Position numbers and translations under genes: made by a program
NCBI GenBank assembly: GCA_037957365.1
Contig: JARHVA010004228.1
Coordinates: forward strand, 188,501 to 252,500
Source of the DNA: Torreya grandis
Lineage: Eukaryota; Streptophyta; Pinopsida; Cupressales; Taxaceae
Length of the DNA stretch: 64,000 nucleotides
Reading direction: 5' to 3'
The notes under the pieces: model-generated
The model's input: the letters and a program-made list of their open reading frames with translations, nothing else
Told to the model about the DNA's origin: nothing
Database searches by the model: none
Part shown: positions 33,403 through 45,667 of the stretch, piece by piece
How positions within the stretch are numbered: position 1 is the stretch's first letter
How the letters are laid out: each line of letters opens with the position of its first letter

Positions 33403-34351
33403 CACTACGATCAATATGAATATTGGTTTCCAAGACAATTTATTTAAATTGTATTTTTTAAGATTTTGACAAATAAAAAAATACATGTATGTGAAATTAA
33501 TTCATATGGCAAAATCCGTGCATGGAAAAATATTTCACTCCATTTATGTTGGTGCTTGGAGGGACCCACACTATTTTTAGGTTTTACCAAAGTTTTGATA
33601 AGCTTTTAAATTATGATCAACATGCCATGGATTTGAGAAATGCCACTGATGGCACCATATTACTGATATCTATTCATAAATTTAAATCGAATCCTTTTCA
33701 TTTACAGAATACTCATTGAGTTGCAGGTAGTCTCTAAATGTAAGTGGTTCTATTGACAAGATACTTCCAAACTATGCTATCGAAAAGTTTCTACAAAATA
33801 CTACACCACAAACATGTATCTGAAAGGAAGGTCTGCCCAGTCCAATATGATGTGAGACGTTATGCCTCCCATGTAAGAATTGCTACTAGTTGGTTTCTTC
33901 TAAGAATTAAAAAAAATGTGAATGGAAAATAATCAAATCAACAGTGACCAATATCATCTTCCAAAACTCTATCCCAGAAGGATGATATTGACAACACTTA
34001 GGGAAAACTTCACACAATAATTGATGATCTTGTTGTTTAAAAAATGCACTCATAATGCACCCAATACTTCTGAAACAAGCCCTTTTTTAACTAATGAAAA
34101 GTAGGCATTTAGATTTTAAATCTGATTTAGAAAAATAACAAGAGTATGAAAAAGACCACTTGCCAAACCTCAATGACTCCAATCATTGAAATTGATCTAA
34201 TTAATTGGTGAGGTATCCCTCTAGATGCATCATTTACCTTAGCATGTTCTTTGGTACATTATTTAATCCTACCACATAGCATAAACACTCCTTCAAACCT
34301 TTGAAAGCCATACAGGTAGATAAAACATTTCTTGTTATGGCTCTGATACCA
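33403..34351 (-). other. Internal 5' part of the TRIM-like element, with PBS at its right end
   Basis: On the minus strand it begins with TGGTATCAGAGCCATAAC (34334-34351), a good match to the plant initiator-Met primer site. The rest has no recognisable protein. Two plus-strand ORFs of 62-65 codons (33522-33932) match no family I know and are antisense to the element. Confidence 0.72.
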
Positions 34352-34352
34352 C

Positions 34353-34578
34353 TATTGGCCCTAGTAAATGCTGAAATAATCAAAGAAATTACATTGCAAA
34401 CACTTTTCCACTTAAAATATTATGTTTTATTATTTCGGGTTGATTTTACAAAGATAGTGAAAGCTTATAAAACTTTCACGAGAAGTTACAACTACCTTAT
34501 GGGTTTCAACAAACCTGAATAACTAAAAAGTAATTAATATAACAAACTAAGATAATAAATACCACATGGATCATAGAT
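34353..34578 (-). repeat. 5' LTR of the TRIM-like element (major part)
   Basis: Matches 9549-9775 with substitutions. It is cut near its end by gag-only element B; the missing tail resumes at 45657-45667. The last five bases, TAGAT (34574-34578), versus TAAAT (45657-45661) form element B's TSD, with one transition. Confidence 0.82.
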
Positions 34579-37510
34579 TGTTGGAGAGTTGTTAGTGATG
34601 TTATGGTGATTTCATGGACGTGTCTTGATGAGTGGATGAAGTGCTTTGATAGCCTAAGTAACAATGATAAAGTGTGCAATGTGATTGTCCTAGTGTGCTT
34701 AAAGGAGGCTTGGTTGATCTTTAGTTTTGGCATGGTTAAAGATGTTTAGGGATGAGTATGGAGTATTAGACATATGCAAGGGGTCCTATAAGATATTTTA
34801 TATGATTAGAGCTTGTGTACATAAGTGGAATTCACCTGGATTATCATTGTTCTCATCTAGACATTTTGGGTCCAATGATATAAAACCTGAGTAGGCAGTT
34901 TGCTGACATCACCATTGCAATGTGTGAATAAATCAAGGGGAGTTGGTCATATGGTTATGATCATATTAGTCCCTAGATACTATGCACTAATAATTAAGTC
35001 ATGCACCTAAGCACAATCAAAGATATGTGGGTGAAAAGTTAGGCTCTCGGGCATTTTTTGATAGTGTTTTCTATGTTCTTATAGAGTCGAGTAAGCATGT
35101 TGATGATGTCAGCATTCACATGCATGAAAGTTTCAGGAATAAATGGTCACATGGGTTTGTTCAATATTTTTCCTAGTTATTATGTGCTAAATCCTAGGTC
35201 ATGTGCCTAAACATGATAAAATATATACAAGTGCAAAGTTGGGCTCCCAGGTAGTTTGATAAAAAAATTTCCCATTTTGATGGTAGCATATTTCATATGT
35301 GTGGACATTTCAAAATTAGGTGATCATATGGGTTTGTTTGGTTTTATGCCTAGTTGATTTGCATTAACTTTTAGGTCAATCATGAAAGTGCGTCAAAAGA
35401 TATACATGTTCTAAGTTAGTTTCCGAGATAAAATTTTGACATAGTTGGCTCTGTGATAGAAGATTTTGAGAAGGTATTTTAATGATAATATATCTTACAT
35501 GTATGAAGGTTTTAAGGGTAGTTTGATATATGGTTGGATTCCTCTTTAAAAGGTGATCATATGGTCCAAATTTGAGATCATGCGTCGAATCGTATAAAAT
35601 TTTATTAAGGGTCAAAGTTGGCTTCTTAGATAGATTACAAGGGTCCCCATACTTAGTCAATTTTACAAGAGGTAAAGATTGAGCAAGTAAGAATATCGAC
35701 AGAGCGTGTTTACTCCAAGATTTAAGGAAGTAACAATATTGAAAGAAGTGCATGATTTTTAACAACTGGGAAAAGGTAAATGATAGAGATCAATGGCAAG
35801 TGGGTGTTATTACAAATTGATCTAACAGTGAGTGTTGCTAGTTAAAGCCCTGGTTGATCTGTAGAGATCGATGGTACATATTGAGTAAACATTGCAAGGG
35901 TGCACAAGATGAGTCCAAAGTGACTGAGGTTTAATGTTTGAGAATTTCAGCCTATGAAATAAATTTTAGAGAAGATCGATAGTGTGAGATTGATCTAAAG
36001 CTAAGAAGACATGAGATGTGAGCATAGTGTTCGAAGTTAACTATGACTGTTGGCATTTAAATATTTGAATTTAATAAGGGAAAACTAGTATCTAGTTTTT
36101 GAGTCATATCTTTTGATCTAGAATGAATTTGACCATGTAGTAAAAAGTAAAGTGGTAGAGGACTCCAAGGTGCATCTATAAATATGGATTTGAAGATCTA
36201 GAAGTGTGTAAAAATAAATATATTGATCTATAAAGTTGATTATGTGTTATTTCACATTATATAAGTAACTCGAGCAAGGTAATTGAACTTGTTTTGATGT
36301 TGTTTCAATATTTCATGATGAATTAGCTATTTGGGAGTGTTGTAGACTCCATGAGATTGATCTAGGTGCATTATGAAGGATTGATCAATCATATCCAATA
36401 TGAACAAAGGTTTTAAAGTTGACTATGTTTTCATTCATAATGACTGTGTGTACAAAGAAGTGTTTGAGCTAATTGTGCTTTAGTAGAAGAGTGTTTTTGT
36501 GACTATGATCATTTGAAGATGTATAAAGGGACATAAAGAGTGAACCCATGTATTTTAAAATGGTATTGTGTTCTTGACTTGCTCAAAGATGTTTAGAAAA
36601 GGTGAATGGGTCTCCACAGGACCTAAAAGTGACTTAGGCTTATTTGAAAGTGGATTTTGCTTAAGTGTGACCTATGTAAGATGCCTTAACGATGAAGGCA
36701 TGAATTTTGGCCAACCACGTTACTAATAATTCATGATATCTCTATATATAGTGAAATAAAATATGATGATTTATAGACTTTGAATAGAAGACTTGTGAGA
36801 GAGATTTGTGTAAGGTGGATGTGAGAGTTGTGGAGCGAAGGATAGGTAGTGTTCATGTTGGTTGAGTTAATGAGTAGGTTAGTTTTTTAACTATGTGTAT
36901 GACTTTAGGTCATTTTCCTCATTTTATAATAGTGATCTTGTAATTTTCGGATATGTGAAGAGGTCTGAGTGTGCATATGAGGACAATTTGAGTGAAGAAG
37001 GAAAGAGATTGTGACATGCCTATGTGAGAGGCCTGTTTGAGATAGAGAGAGTTTTTGTAGGGGTTAGAAAATAGAGATCCATCATCATGTGTTGAAGACA
37101 TCATTTTTGAGGTGAAGGTATTTAAAGGAGGGTCTAAATGACTTGGTCTTCCTTAGGGCCAGTTACTCCTTATGAAACAAGTGTTTCACTAAATACCTTT
37201 TGTTAGAAGAATATGATCAAGGTTTACTCATCTAAAAGAGTTGATAAGTCTCTTGTTTATAATTTATTATATTATATTATTCCATGTCTTATAGACTTGA
37301 GAGTGGGTTTTATTCCCCATGAGGGTTTCCCATAGGAACTATATGTTATGAATTTGATCTTGTGTATGTAATGAATGTATGAGTTCTCTTGTTTATGTTG
37401 CTTGATCAAGTTGATATATGCTGACTGGTTAATAGTTTAAAGGAATTCAATTGAAATTGAAATATTTGGTCTCATTGATTCACCCCCTACCAGTGATTGT
37501 ACCTTTACCA
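34579..37510 (+). repeat. 5' LTR of gag-only element B
   Basis: 2932 bp, collinear with 42688-45656. The 3' end carries GATTCACCCCC then the primer-binding site. Minus- and plus-strand short ORFs inside it are not shared cleanly between the two LTR copies and look like chance. Confidence 0.86.
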
Positions 37511-37530
37511 ATTGACATCAGAGTAGGTAC
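37511..37530 (+). other. Primer-binding site of gag-only element B
   Basis: ATTGACATCAGAGTAGG immediately follows the LTR. It is one or two transitions from the initiator-Met primer-site consensus (TGGTATCAGAG). Confidence 0.7.
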
Positions 37531-39875
37531 TTTGGTAAAGACTTAACAACTTGAAGGTGATCCAAGATACAATATGGGTAGTCATCAAGGAGGTTTATCT
37601 ACTAAGCAAGCACCAATGTTTAATGGATGGATCTAATTATGCTTTTTGGAGTGAAAGGATGAGGATATAAATTATGTCCCTATGGTTTCATGTATGGTAA
37701 TATTTTGTGGATGGTTATGTTGCTCCTACTACTCCTCCATTTAGTGTTGTAGATAATAAGTCATTTGAGAACAATTCCAAAGCAATGAAAGCTATCACTT
37801 GTGGTCTTTTAAAGACTAAATACACCATGGTAATCCATTGTAAATTTGATAAAGAGATATGGAACAAAATGTGGATCATTTTTGAAGGAGATTCAAAGCT
37901 TAAGCTTTCTAAGTTGTAGATTCACAAAAATAAATTTGAAAGTCTCAAAATGAAGGAAGAAGATTATGTGGCATCCTTTTTGCAGGGAGTTGATGAGATT
38001 GTGAACATCATCAGAGGTCTTAGAGAGAATCTTGAAGAGTCTACTATAGTCCAAAAAATATTAAGGTCTCTATCCTTTAAGTTTGATCCAAAAGTATATA
38101 CTATAGAAGAAATTCATGATCTTACTCAGTTGAAGATGGATCAATTGCATGGCACCCTTACTGCCTATGAGATGAGAGTAAATGATGCCATACCACTAGA
38201 GAAGAAGCAACATTCAAGACTGAGATGAAGCCTAGGAATAAGTTACAAGGTAAGAAAACCCAAGGAGGATGACATTTCTTATATTGATGAGGATGAACTA
38301 ATTTCTTTAATTACGAAGAAATTGAACACAAGCTTAGGGAAGTATAATGGTAAACCACCCTTTAAATGTTTCAACTATGTAAAGATAAGACATTTTGCTA
38401 ATAAGTGACCTCGTAAGTATAAGAAGAATGATGATGAAGAGCATGATCAAGGTAATGATTATGGTAAGAGATTATTCATGTTTGATAAAATCAAAAAGGA
38501 ATTTAGAAGGTTTGACAACAAAAAGAAGTACTTTAAGGATAAGAAGAGTCTCTATACCAAAGAAGATGACAACTCATCAAATGAGAGTGAATTTAGTGAC
38601 TTAGAGTATGATTATGAATATGATGATCTTGTTGAATATGAATCTCTGTTCATCGTTGAGGAAGGGAGTTGCTCACATCAAAAGAAGCCTACTTGGAGTG
38701 ATTTAGATGATGATGAGAATGAGGTGGACTATGATATTTATCTAACAAATTCTCTTCAAGAAATGAAGTTTGAAAATAATATTAACAAGAAGATTAAGTC
38801 TCAACTGAAAGACTATGAGCAATAATTCAGTATTTTTGAGGCAAGAATGAATGAAGACTCTAGGGAACATGAAGGTGTTGTCATGTTTCTTAATTCTAAG
38901 TTGGAATCTAGGTCTGAAAGTCTAAGAGTCAAAGAAGAATGATCAATGTATGTTTTTTACAATGAGTCATTGAAATCTGAGTTAGAGAAGACATCTAGTA
39001 AGGTGAAGTCATTTATGAGAATTGAAAAGAACTCATGTGATCTAGATAATATTATGAATGGTCAAAATCATGTTAGTGGTAGAATTGGTCTTGGATATGA
39101 ATAAGAACAAAAGAATGTTACTCAAAACAAGATGATGACTAATGTGAACTAGGACAAACATACTTTGAAGATAATTCATCAGACAAGGACTGAAGGTAAT
39201 AGAAAAATGAAGACAAATAAGATTAGATAGCCAAATGCCATGAGGTATGAAAATTTAAATGGTTACTTCTATACTTGTAATTAGTTTGGGCATAGAGATA
39301 GAGAATGTATAAGTCTTGTTAAAAATGAATTTAAATAGAACTATGATGGGGGTCATCAGTCAAAAGGTGTAAGCAAGGTTGAGTGTTTCAATTGTCATGA
39401 TTTGGTACACTTTGCAAAATGTTGTCCATTTAAGGTAAGACAAGTTGAGTTTCCTTCAAGAAATGTTGAGTGCTACAGTTGTTCTGACATAGGAAACATT
39501 GAAATATTTTATCGAAGTCTAGAAAGGTAGAAAGATCTTCTTGCAAAAATTATGGTGTGCTTCAACTGTGAATAGAGAGGTCACATTGCTAGGTTCTACA
39601 AGCAAAGGCCTACAAGTCAGAATAGGTTCAATCAGGCTCCCATAGTACATGGAAGAAGATAAGTTAACTCATGGAGACCAAAGGTGGTAAGTAGAAGTTA
39701 TGATGAGTCTACATGTCTAAGCAATCTATTTTCTATGGTGGAGAATGCTACAAAAGCTGAAGAGTGCCAAGGGCTTTCATTGTCTACTCATGTCGAGAAT
39801 GAAGAGACCAAGCTCAAGGAGAAGACCAAGGTGCTGGTTGAGGCTAGTTTTAAGGTGTGTATGGAACCAAGTGAA

Positions 39876-39880
39876 CATCT
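39876..39880. repeat. TSD CATCT of the solo LTR (left copy)
   Basis: Identical to 40927-40931. The gag sequence reads across the site when the solo LTR and one copy are removed (EHL followed by IVIEHV). Confidence 0.88.
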
Positions 39881-40527
39881 TGTTGGAAATATTGTCACTG
39901 ATGTCAAAGGTCTAACATTGGTGATAAAGGCCCCATAACATTTAATATTGTTTTTAATATTCATATCTTGGCTAATGTGTGTTGATATTTATTTAATATT
40001 AACAAATATATTTTTGGTTGCATAAAAGTGAAAAGAGGGCCCATGGAGAAGTCAAAGAGTCACAAGGTAAAGATAAAAGAGGAATATGATGCATTTTCTC
40101 ATAAAGAGTCATCTTGAGGAATTCCAAGAGTCACCAAGTGAAGACAAAAGAGGGTATGGTGCATTTTTCCATGAAGAGTTATCTTAAGGAATTTGAAAGG
40201 TCATGAAGACAAAGATAAAATGGGAAAGGACAAATTTCCTCATGAAGGGTCACCATGTGACTTTTCAAACGAAAGGATACGAAGGGTCATGCAAGTTTGA
40301 TGACATTTTTCGTGAAGATTGAAGGGACACAAAGCGTGAATGCCAAAGGTCATTTGGAAAGCTATAAATAAAGGCTTGAGAATCTATTTATAATATACAA
40401 GAGATTGCATGGTTTTGTAATTATTTTATATAAGAAAAGAGGAGAGATAAGCATGAGATATTGTAGAGTTCTATCATTTGTTGAGTAAGCAACATTGAGA
40501 GATAGTTGTATTTTATACACAAGAGGG

Positions 40528-40685
40528 GTTGGTGCTCCTGTGGGTTGGTGCTCACAAATCTTTACAAGGGGTTGGTGCCCATGTGAGTTGGTGCTCATAA
40601 ATAGTTGCTATGTTGGTGCTTGACAAAGGGGTTGGTGCTCCTACAAGTTGGTGATTTCAAAATTTATAATTTGAGTTGGTGCTCA
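40528..40685. repeat. Eight GTTGGTGCTC-type units in the solo LTR
   Basis: Irregularly spaced copies (about 17-30 bp apart) of GTTGGTGCTC with minor variants (GTTGGTGCCC, GTTGGTGCTT, GTTGGTGATT). This is a local decamer cluster, not a regular minisatellite. Confidence 0.85.
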
Positions 40686-40746
40686 CTCATATATTTGAGA
40701 TTATTCTCTAAGGTTTTTTCCACTTTGAGTTTTCACGTAAAAATTT

Positions 40747-40748
<2 letters not shown>

Positions 40749-40787
<39 letters not shown>
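40749..40787. repeat. (CT)n microsatellite
   Basis: Nineteen uninterrupted TC/CT dinucleotides inside the solo LTR. Confidence 0.95.
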
Positions 40788-40791
<4 letters not shown>

Positions 40792-41229
40792 TGGTGCATG
40801 ATATTATTTCAGTTTTATTGCATATCTTGAATGTGTGATTAAGTGGTTAAATAAAAGAAATCAGATTAAGTAAAAGATATCTAATATATTGATTCACCCC
40901 CCTCTCAGTATATTTTATGCTTAACACATCTTATTGTTATTGAGCATGTATCATGCAAAGAACATTAATAGGCTATGCCTAGTGATAAGGTTCCAAACTA
41001 TAAGATAGATTCTTTAGATGAAAATGTATGTCATGAATCTTTAGTTTCTCCATGTATTGTCAATCCAATTCTAGAAAAAAAGGAGAATACTATAGTGATT
41101 GAGCATGTTGATTCTCTTAAGCCTAAGAATAAGAAGAATAACTACAAGAATTAGTTAACCAAGGAGGAGAAGGAATATGAGGAGTTGTGGGAAACTCATG
41201 GTTTCACACATGGTAGAGCATTATGGTGA

Positions 41230-42687
41230 AAAGGATGTCTCTATCTATGCTTCTTAAGAGACTCCTTTTAGTGAAGAAGCAAGTGTTGTTGTGGTGTTCT
41301 TGAGATGGTCTTATAAGTCTAGAGTTGAGTGTTCTTAGTTGGAACATGTATGTCCAGGTGGAAAATATGTTGAGGTGATGTCATGATGTTGATAACTATA
41401 TATGGAGTAGTCTACAGGGTCAGATTTAAGGTTCCCAAATGGTAAAAGAGGATTTGTGATTTGTCAAGATAATCTTGTTGCATAGAAAGGTTTGTTGACC
41501 TTATTTTAGCATGCTATAGGTGTTTTTGTGATATGAAGATATGTTGAACTCTTTTGAATATTTTTATTTGCTCCCAGGTTTCCCAATTTATGCTTAAGAG
41601 TATGCAAGTCCTAAAATGGGTTATAGGAAGTCTATGTTCCCAAAATTATGAAGGCTCAAATATTGGGTCTAGAAGTGTGTGATGGGTGTCTCCAAGTGTG
41701 CAAGAAGTTTTAGAGGTGTGCATTGACCAGAAGGAGGTTTGTTAACCTTGTTTGTTTTGAGATTTTAGGGTTTTGGGATTTCCTATAAAAATGGTTTGCC
41801 TTATGAGTTGAGGTTCGAGGCTTATTAATATGTTTAGTGGGCCAAATGGGTTATCAAATCAAGCTTCAAACAGATTTTAAGGTTTGTGGTTATCAAATTA
41901 TTCAAGTTTTTGTCAAGTTGGGGACCTAATTGGGTAGTAGGTTTGTGAAGGAAGTATGTTACAAAAGATGAGATAGGTGATGCAATTGGAATTTCTTAAA
42001 GTGGCATATGAGATTACTCTAGATATGAAGTTTTAGGTCCTGAAGATGTGTATAATGAAAGGTGTGGGCTTTTTAAGTTCTAGGTAGGGCTACAAGGAGG
42101 CTAAACAGGCCTAGTTTGAAGAAGTGATTTTTGCTCAGTTTATCCAAAAGATAAAGGCACGAGTATTTCAAGGTGAGTTCTCAGGTTATTTTAGATCATT
42201 TTTCCTATTTGGTGTGTGGCTGAAGTTTTGTTGGTGGTCCTTAAGGTGGTTTGAGAGAGAAGGCTAGTAAGCCTATATGTTGGTTCTTCATGGTGTGTGT
42301 GGAGATATGAAGATGCTCAGAAGGTGAAATTTCTCAGATTTATTGAGGGGAGTCCCTCTTAGATGTTTCTTGATGTGTTCCATCAGTTTTCAATATTTTA
42401 TGTGTCCTTTCTTCATTGATTGTAGTATTTGGTTGACAAGAGTGTTGGCATGGAGCAAGAGAAACTTGTCAAGGTAAGAAGAGGTTGGCTCAAGGTAAGG
42501 GGGAGTTTGTATCATATTTATAAGATGATCTTTTCTTATTTATGGTATTCTTATGTCCTCAAGAATAGTTAGTGCCCAATTTATCATTGTGTCAAAGGGG
42601 GAGAAAGTTCTTGTTGTAGGAGTGCTTGAAGAGAGAGAGAATGTGATTGGAATGATGTTTGTTAACATCAATGACAAAGGGAAAAAT
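41230..42687 (+). other. Noncoding internal 3' region of gag-only element B
   Basis: After the gag remnant no Copia pol motif is readable in any frame. A purine tract (GACAAAGGGAAAAAT, about 42673-42687) precedes the 3' LTR and is the likely polypurine tract. Confidence 0.65.
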
Positions 42688-45656
42688 TATTGGAGAGTTG
42701 TTAGTGATGTCATGGAGGTGTTTTGGTGAGTGGATGAAGTGCTTTGATATCCTAAGTAACAATGACAAAGTGTGTAATGTGCTTGTCCTAGTGTGCTTAA
42801 AGGAGTCTTGGTTGATCTTTAGTTTTGGCATGGTTAGAGATGTTCAAGGATGATTATAGAGTATTCAAAATGTGAAAAGGGTCCTATAAGAGATTTTATA
42901 TGATTGGAGAGCTTGTGTGCATAAGTTGAATTCACCCAAATTATCATTTTTCTCATTTAAATATTTTTGGGTCCAATGGCAGAAAATCATAGTAAGTAGT
43001 TTTCTGACGTCACCATTACCATATGTGGATGAGTCAGGGGGAGTTGGTCATATAGTTGTGATCATATTAGTCCCTATTTGCTATGCACTAATTCTTAGGT
43101 CATGCACCTAAGTTTAGTCAAAGATATATGGGTGTAAAGTTGGGCTCTCAAGAATTTTTTATAGTGTTTTCTATGTTCAAATAGAGTCGAGTAAGCATGT
43201 TGATGATTTCAACATTCACATGCATGAAGGTTTCAGGAAGATATGGTCACATGGGTTTGTTAAATATTTTATCTAGTTCTTATGTGATAAATCTAAGGTC
43301 ATGCACCTAAATGTGAAAAAATATATGCAAGTACAAAGTTAGGCTCGTAGACAATTTGATATTGTTTTCCCTTAGCCAAATTTGCATAAGGCAAGGTAGA
43401 GCCGAGTAAGCATTTTGATGGTATAATATATCATATGTGTGGATGTTTCAAGAGAAGGTGATCATATGGGTTTGTTCAGTTTTATCCCTAGTTGATTTAT
43501 GCTAACTCTAAGGTCAAGCACTGAAGCGCATCAAAAGATATGCATGTTTAAAGTTGGCCTCCCAGACAAGCTTTTGACATAGTTGGCTCTGTGATAGAAG
43601 ATTTTAAGAAGGTATTTTAATGGTGATATATCTCACTCATATGAAGGTTTCAAGATCAGTTTGATATATGGTTGGATTCCTCTTTGAAAGGTGATCATAT
43701 GGTCTATATTTGAGATCATGCTCAAAGTTTGAAAAAATTTATTAAGGATCAAATTTGGCTTCTTAGATAGATTACAAGGGTCCCCATACTTAGTCAATTT
43801 TGTAAGAGGTAAAGATCAAGCAAGTCTCAAGAAGATCAAATAAGCATGGTTGCTCTAAGATGTAAGGAAGTAGTGAGATGGAAATAAGTGCATGATGTTT
43901 AAAAACTAGGAAAAGGTAAAGGATAGAGATCAATGATGAGTGGGTGTTCGTACAAATTGATCTAATGATGAGCATTTCTAGTTAAAGACCTGGTTGATCT
44001 ATAGAGATCGATGGTGCATATTGAGTCAACATTATAAGGGTGCACAAAATGAGGTCAAAGTGACTGAGGTTTAAGTTTGAGCATTGGCACCTATGAATTA
44101 AAGTTTAGATAAGATCTATGGTGTGAGATAAATCTAAGGTTGAGAGGACATGAGATGTGAGCATAGTGTTCAAAGTTTAACTATGACTGTTGGCATTTAA
44201 ATATTTGAATTTAACAAGGTAAAAACTAGTGTCTAGTTTTTGAGTCATACATTTTGACCTAGAATGAATTTGAACATGTAGTAAAAAGAAAAGTGGTAGA
44301 GGAATGCAAATCACATCTAGTAATATGGATTTAAAGATCTATAAGTCTGTACAAACAAAGATATTGAGCTCTAAAGTTGATTGTGTGTTTGTGCATGTTC
44401 TACAAGTAACAAAATAAGGGTAATTGAGCTCATTTTGATGTTGTTTTGATATCTCATGATGAATTAGCTATTTGGGAGTGTTTTAGACTCCATGAGGTTG
44501 CTTTGGGTGCATTATGAAGGATTGATCAATCATATCTAGTATGAACAAAGGTTTTGAAGTTGATTGTGTTTTCATTCATAATGACTGTGTGTATAGAGAA
44601 GTGTTTGAGCTAATTATGCTTTAGCAGAAGAGTGTTTTTGTGATTATGATCATTTGAAGATGTCTAAGGGGACATAAGGAGTGAAACCATGTATTTGAAA
44701 AGCATCTTATGTTCTTAATTTGCTTAAATATGTATCAAAAAGGTGAATGGGTCTCCATAGGACCTAAAAGTGACTTAGGCCTATTTGAAAGTGGATTGTG
44801 CTTAAGTGTGACCTATGTAAGATGCATTAAGGGTGTAGGCATGTATTATGGCCAACTAAGTTCTTGATAATTCATTATATCTCTATATTTAGTGAAATCA
44901 AAGATGATGATTTCTAGACTTTGAGTAGAAGACTTGTGAGAGAGATTTGTGTAAGGTGGATGTGAGAGTTGTGGAGCGAAGGATAGGTAGTGTGCCTATT
45001 GGTTGAGTTAATGAGAATAATAGTTTATTAACTATGTGTATGACCTATAGGTCATGTTCCTAATGTCATAATAATGCTTTTTTTATTTGAGGATATGCAA
45101 AGAGGTCTGAGTGTGAATATGAAGACAGTTTGAGTGAAGAAGGAAAGATATTGTGACATGCCTATGTGAGAGGCATATTTGAGATAGAGAGAGAGTTTGT
45201 GCAAGGGTTATAAAATAGAGATACATCATCAAGAATTGAAGACATGATTTCTAAGGTGGAGGTGTTCAAAAGAGGGTCTAAATGACTTTCTCTTCCTTAG
45301 GGGTAGTTTCTCCTTGTGAAACATGTGATTCACTAAATACCTTTGGTTATGAGGATATGATCAAGGTTTGTTGGTCTAAAGGAGTTGACTAGTCTCTTGT
45401 TTGTAATTTATTATAGGATAATCGTCCATGTGTTACATACTTGAGAGTGGGTTTTATTCTCCATGAGGGTTTCCAACAGGAACTATGTGTTATGTATTTG
45501 ATCTTATGTATGCATTGAATGTATGAGCTCTCTTGTTTGTGTTGCTTGATCAAGTTGATATATGCTGACTGGTTAATAGTTTAAAGGACAACAATTGAAA
45601 TTAAAATTTATGGGCTCATTGATTCACCCCCACTCTTAGTGATTATACCTCTAACA
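42688..45656 (+). repeat. 3' LTR of gag-only element B
   Basis: 2969 bp, collinear with 34579-37510. It begins TATTGG (a G-to-A change from TGTTGG) and ends TCTAACA, then the right TSD TAAAT (45657-45661). Confidence 0.86.
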
Positions 45657-45667
45657 TAAATGACCCA
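45657..45667 (-). repeat. 5' LTR of the TRIM-like element (tail after the insertion)
   Basis: Eleven bases (TAAATGACCCA) that complete the LTR interrupted at 34578. They equal the last bases of the intact LTR at 9786-9796. The following ACACT is the right TSD of the TRIM-like element. Confidence 0.8.

Larger units (their letters stand above)
39881..40926 (+). mobile_element. Solo LTR inserted in the gag of element B
   Basis: 1046 bp, TGTTGG...TTAACA, flanked by perfect CATCT duplications at 39876-39880 and 40927-40931. It carries eight copies of GTTGGTGCTC-like units (40528-40685), a (CT)n tract, and CACCCCCCTCTC near its end as in Copia LTRs. No internal element sequence accompanies it, so it is the product of LTR-LTR recombination. 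Confidence 0.9.
37574..41229 (+). pseudogene. gag: Copia-type gag with coiled coil and five CCHC knuckles, split by a solo LTR
   Basis: Homologous to the gag at 12792: NNSKAMKAI, KEIWNKMW, TIVQKILRSLSFKFD and a YEMRVN block. A Lys/Glu-rich acidic linker and GLGYE signature follow (about 38480-39100). Five knuckle-like motifs occur: 38367 (degenerate), about 39267 (first Cys to Phe), 39383 (CFNCHDLVHFAKCC, complete), about 39471 (His to Asn, last Cys to Tyr) and about 39552 (last Cys to Tyr). Frameshifts near 37620 and 38215-38270 and multiple stops disrupt it. At 39881-40926 a solo LTR interrupts the sequence; coding resumes at 40932 and ends at a TGA at 41227-41229. No protease follows. Family role: capsid and nucleocapsid of virus-like particles. 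Confidence 0.83.
34579..45656 (+). mobile_element. Copia-type gag-only LTR retrotransposon, copy B (larger subfamily)
   Basis: LTRs at 34579-37510 and 42688-45656 (2932 and 2969 bp) share long collinear stretches. They begin TGTTGGAGAG and TATTGGAGAG and end TACCA and TAACA. Flanks are TAGAT and TAAAT. The internal region encodes a gag homologous to that of element A, followed by noncoding DNA. Its LTRs share short blocks with element A's LTRs (for example the CCCATGAGGGTTTCC stretch), so A and B are related subfamilies with different LTR lengths. A solo LTR interrupts the gag. No pol is present. Without that insert the element is about 10.0 kb. Confidence 0.86.
9549..45667 (-). mobile_element. 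TRIM-like minus-strand LTR element, split by three later insertions
   Basis: The LTR at 9549-9796 matches 34353-34578 plus 45657-45667. Next to the right-hand LTR, 34334-34351 reads on the minus strand as a primer-binding site (TGGTATCAGAGCC type, initiator Met), one base from the LTR. Next to the left LTR, 9797-9815 reads on the minus strand as a purine-rich tract (AAGGGGGAG). Both fix the minus orientation. Flanks are GTACT (9544-9548) and ACACT (45668-45672); the uninterrupted 3' giant LTR has GCACT there, so each copy carries one change. Without its nested inserts the element is about 2.5 kb and has no recognisable protein. It is a small non-autonomous element. Confidence 0.82.

Noticed and set aside
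33522..33932. Two plus-strand ORFs as a captured host gene
   Set aside because: No recognisable domain, antisense to the TRIM-like element, and no exon-like structure or second copy to support it.
40528..40685. CRISPR-like array
   Set aside because: Repeats are only 10 bp, irregularly spaced and inside a plant LTR.
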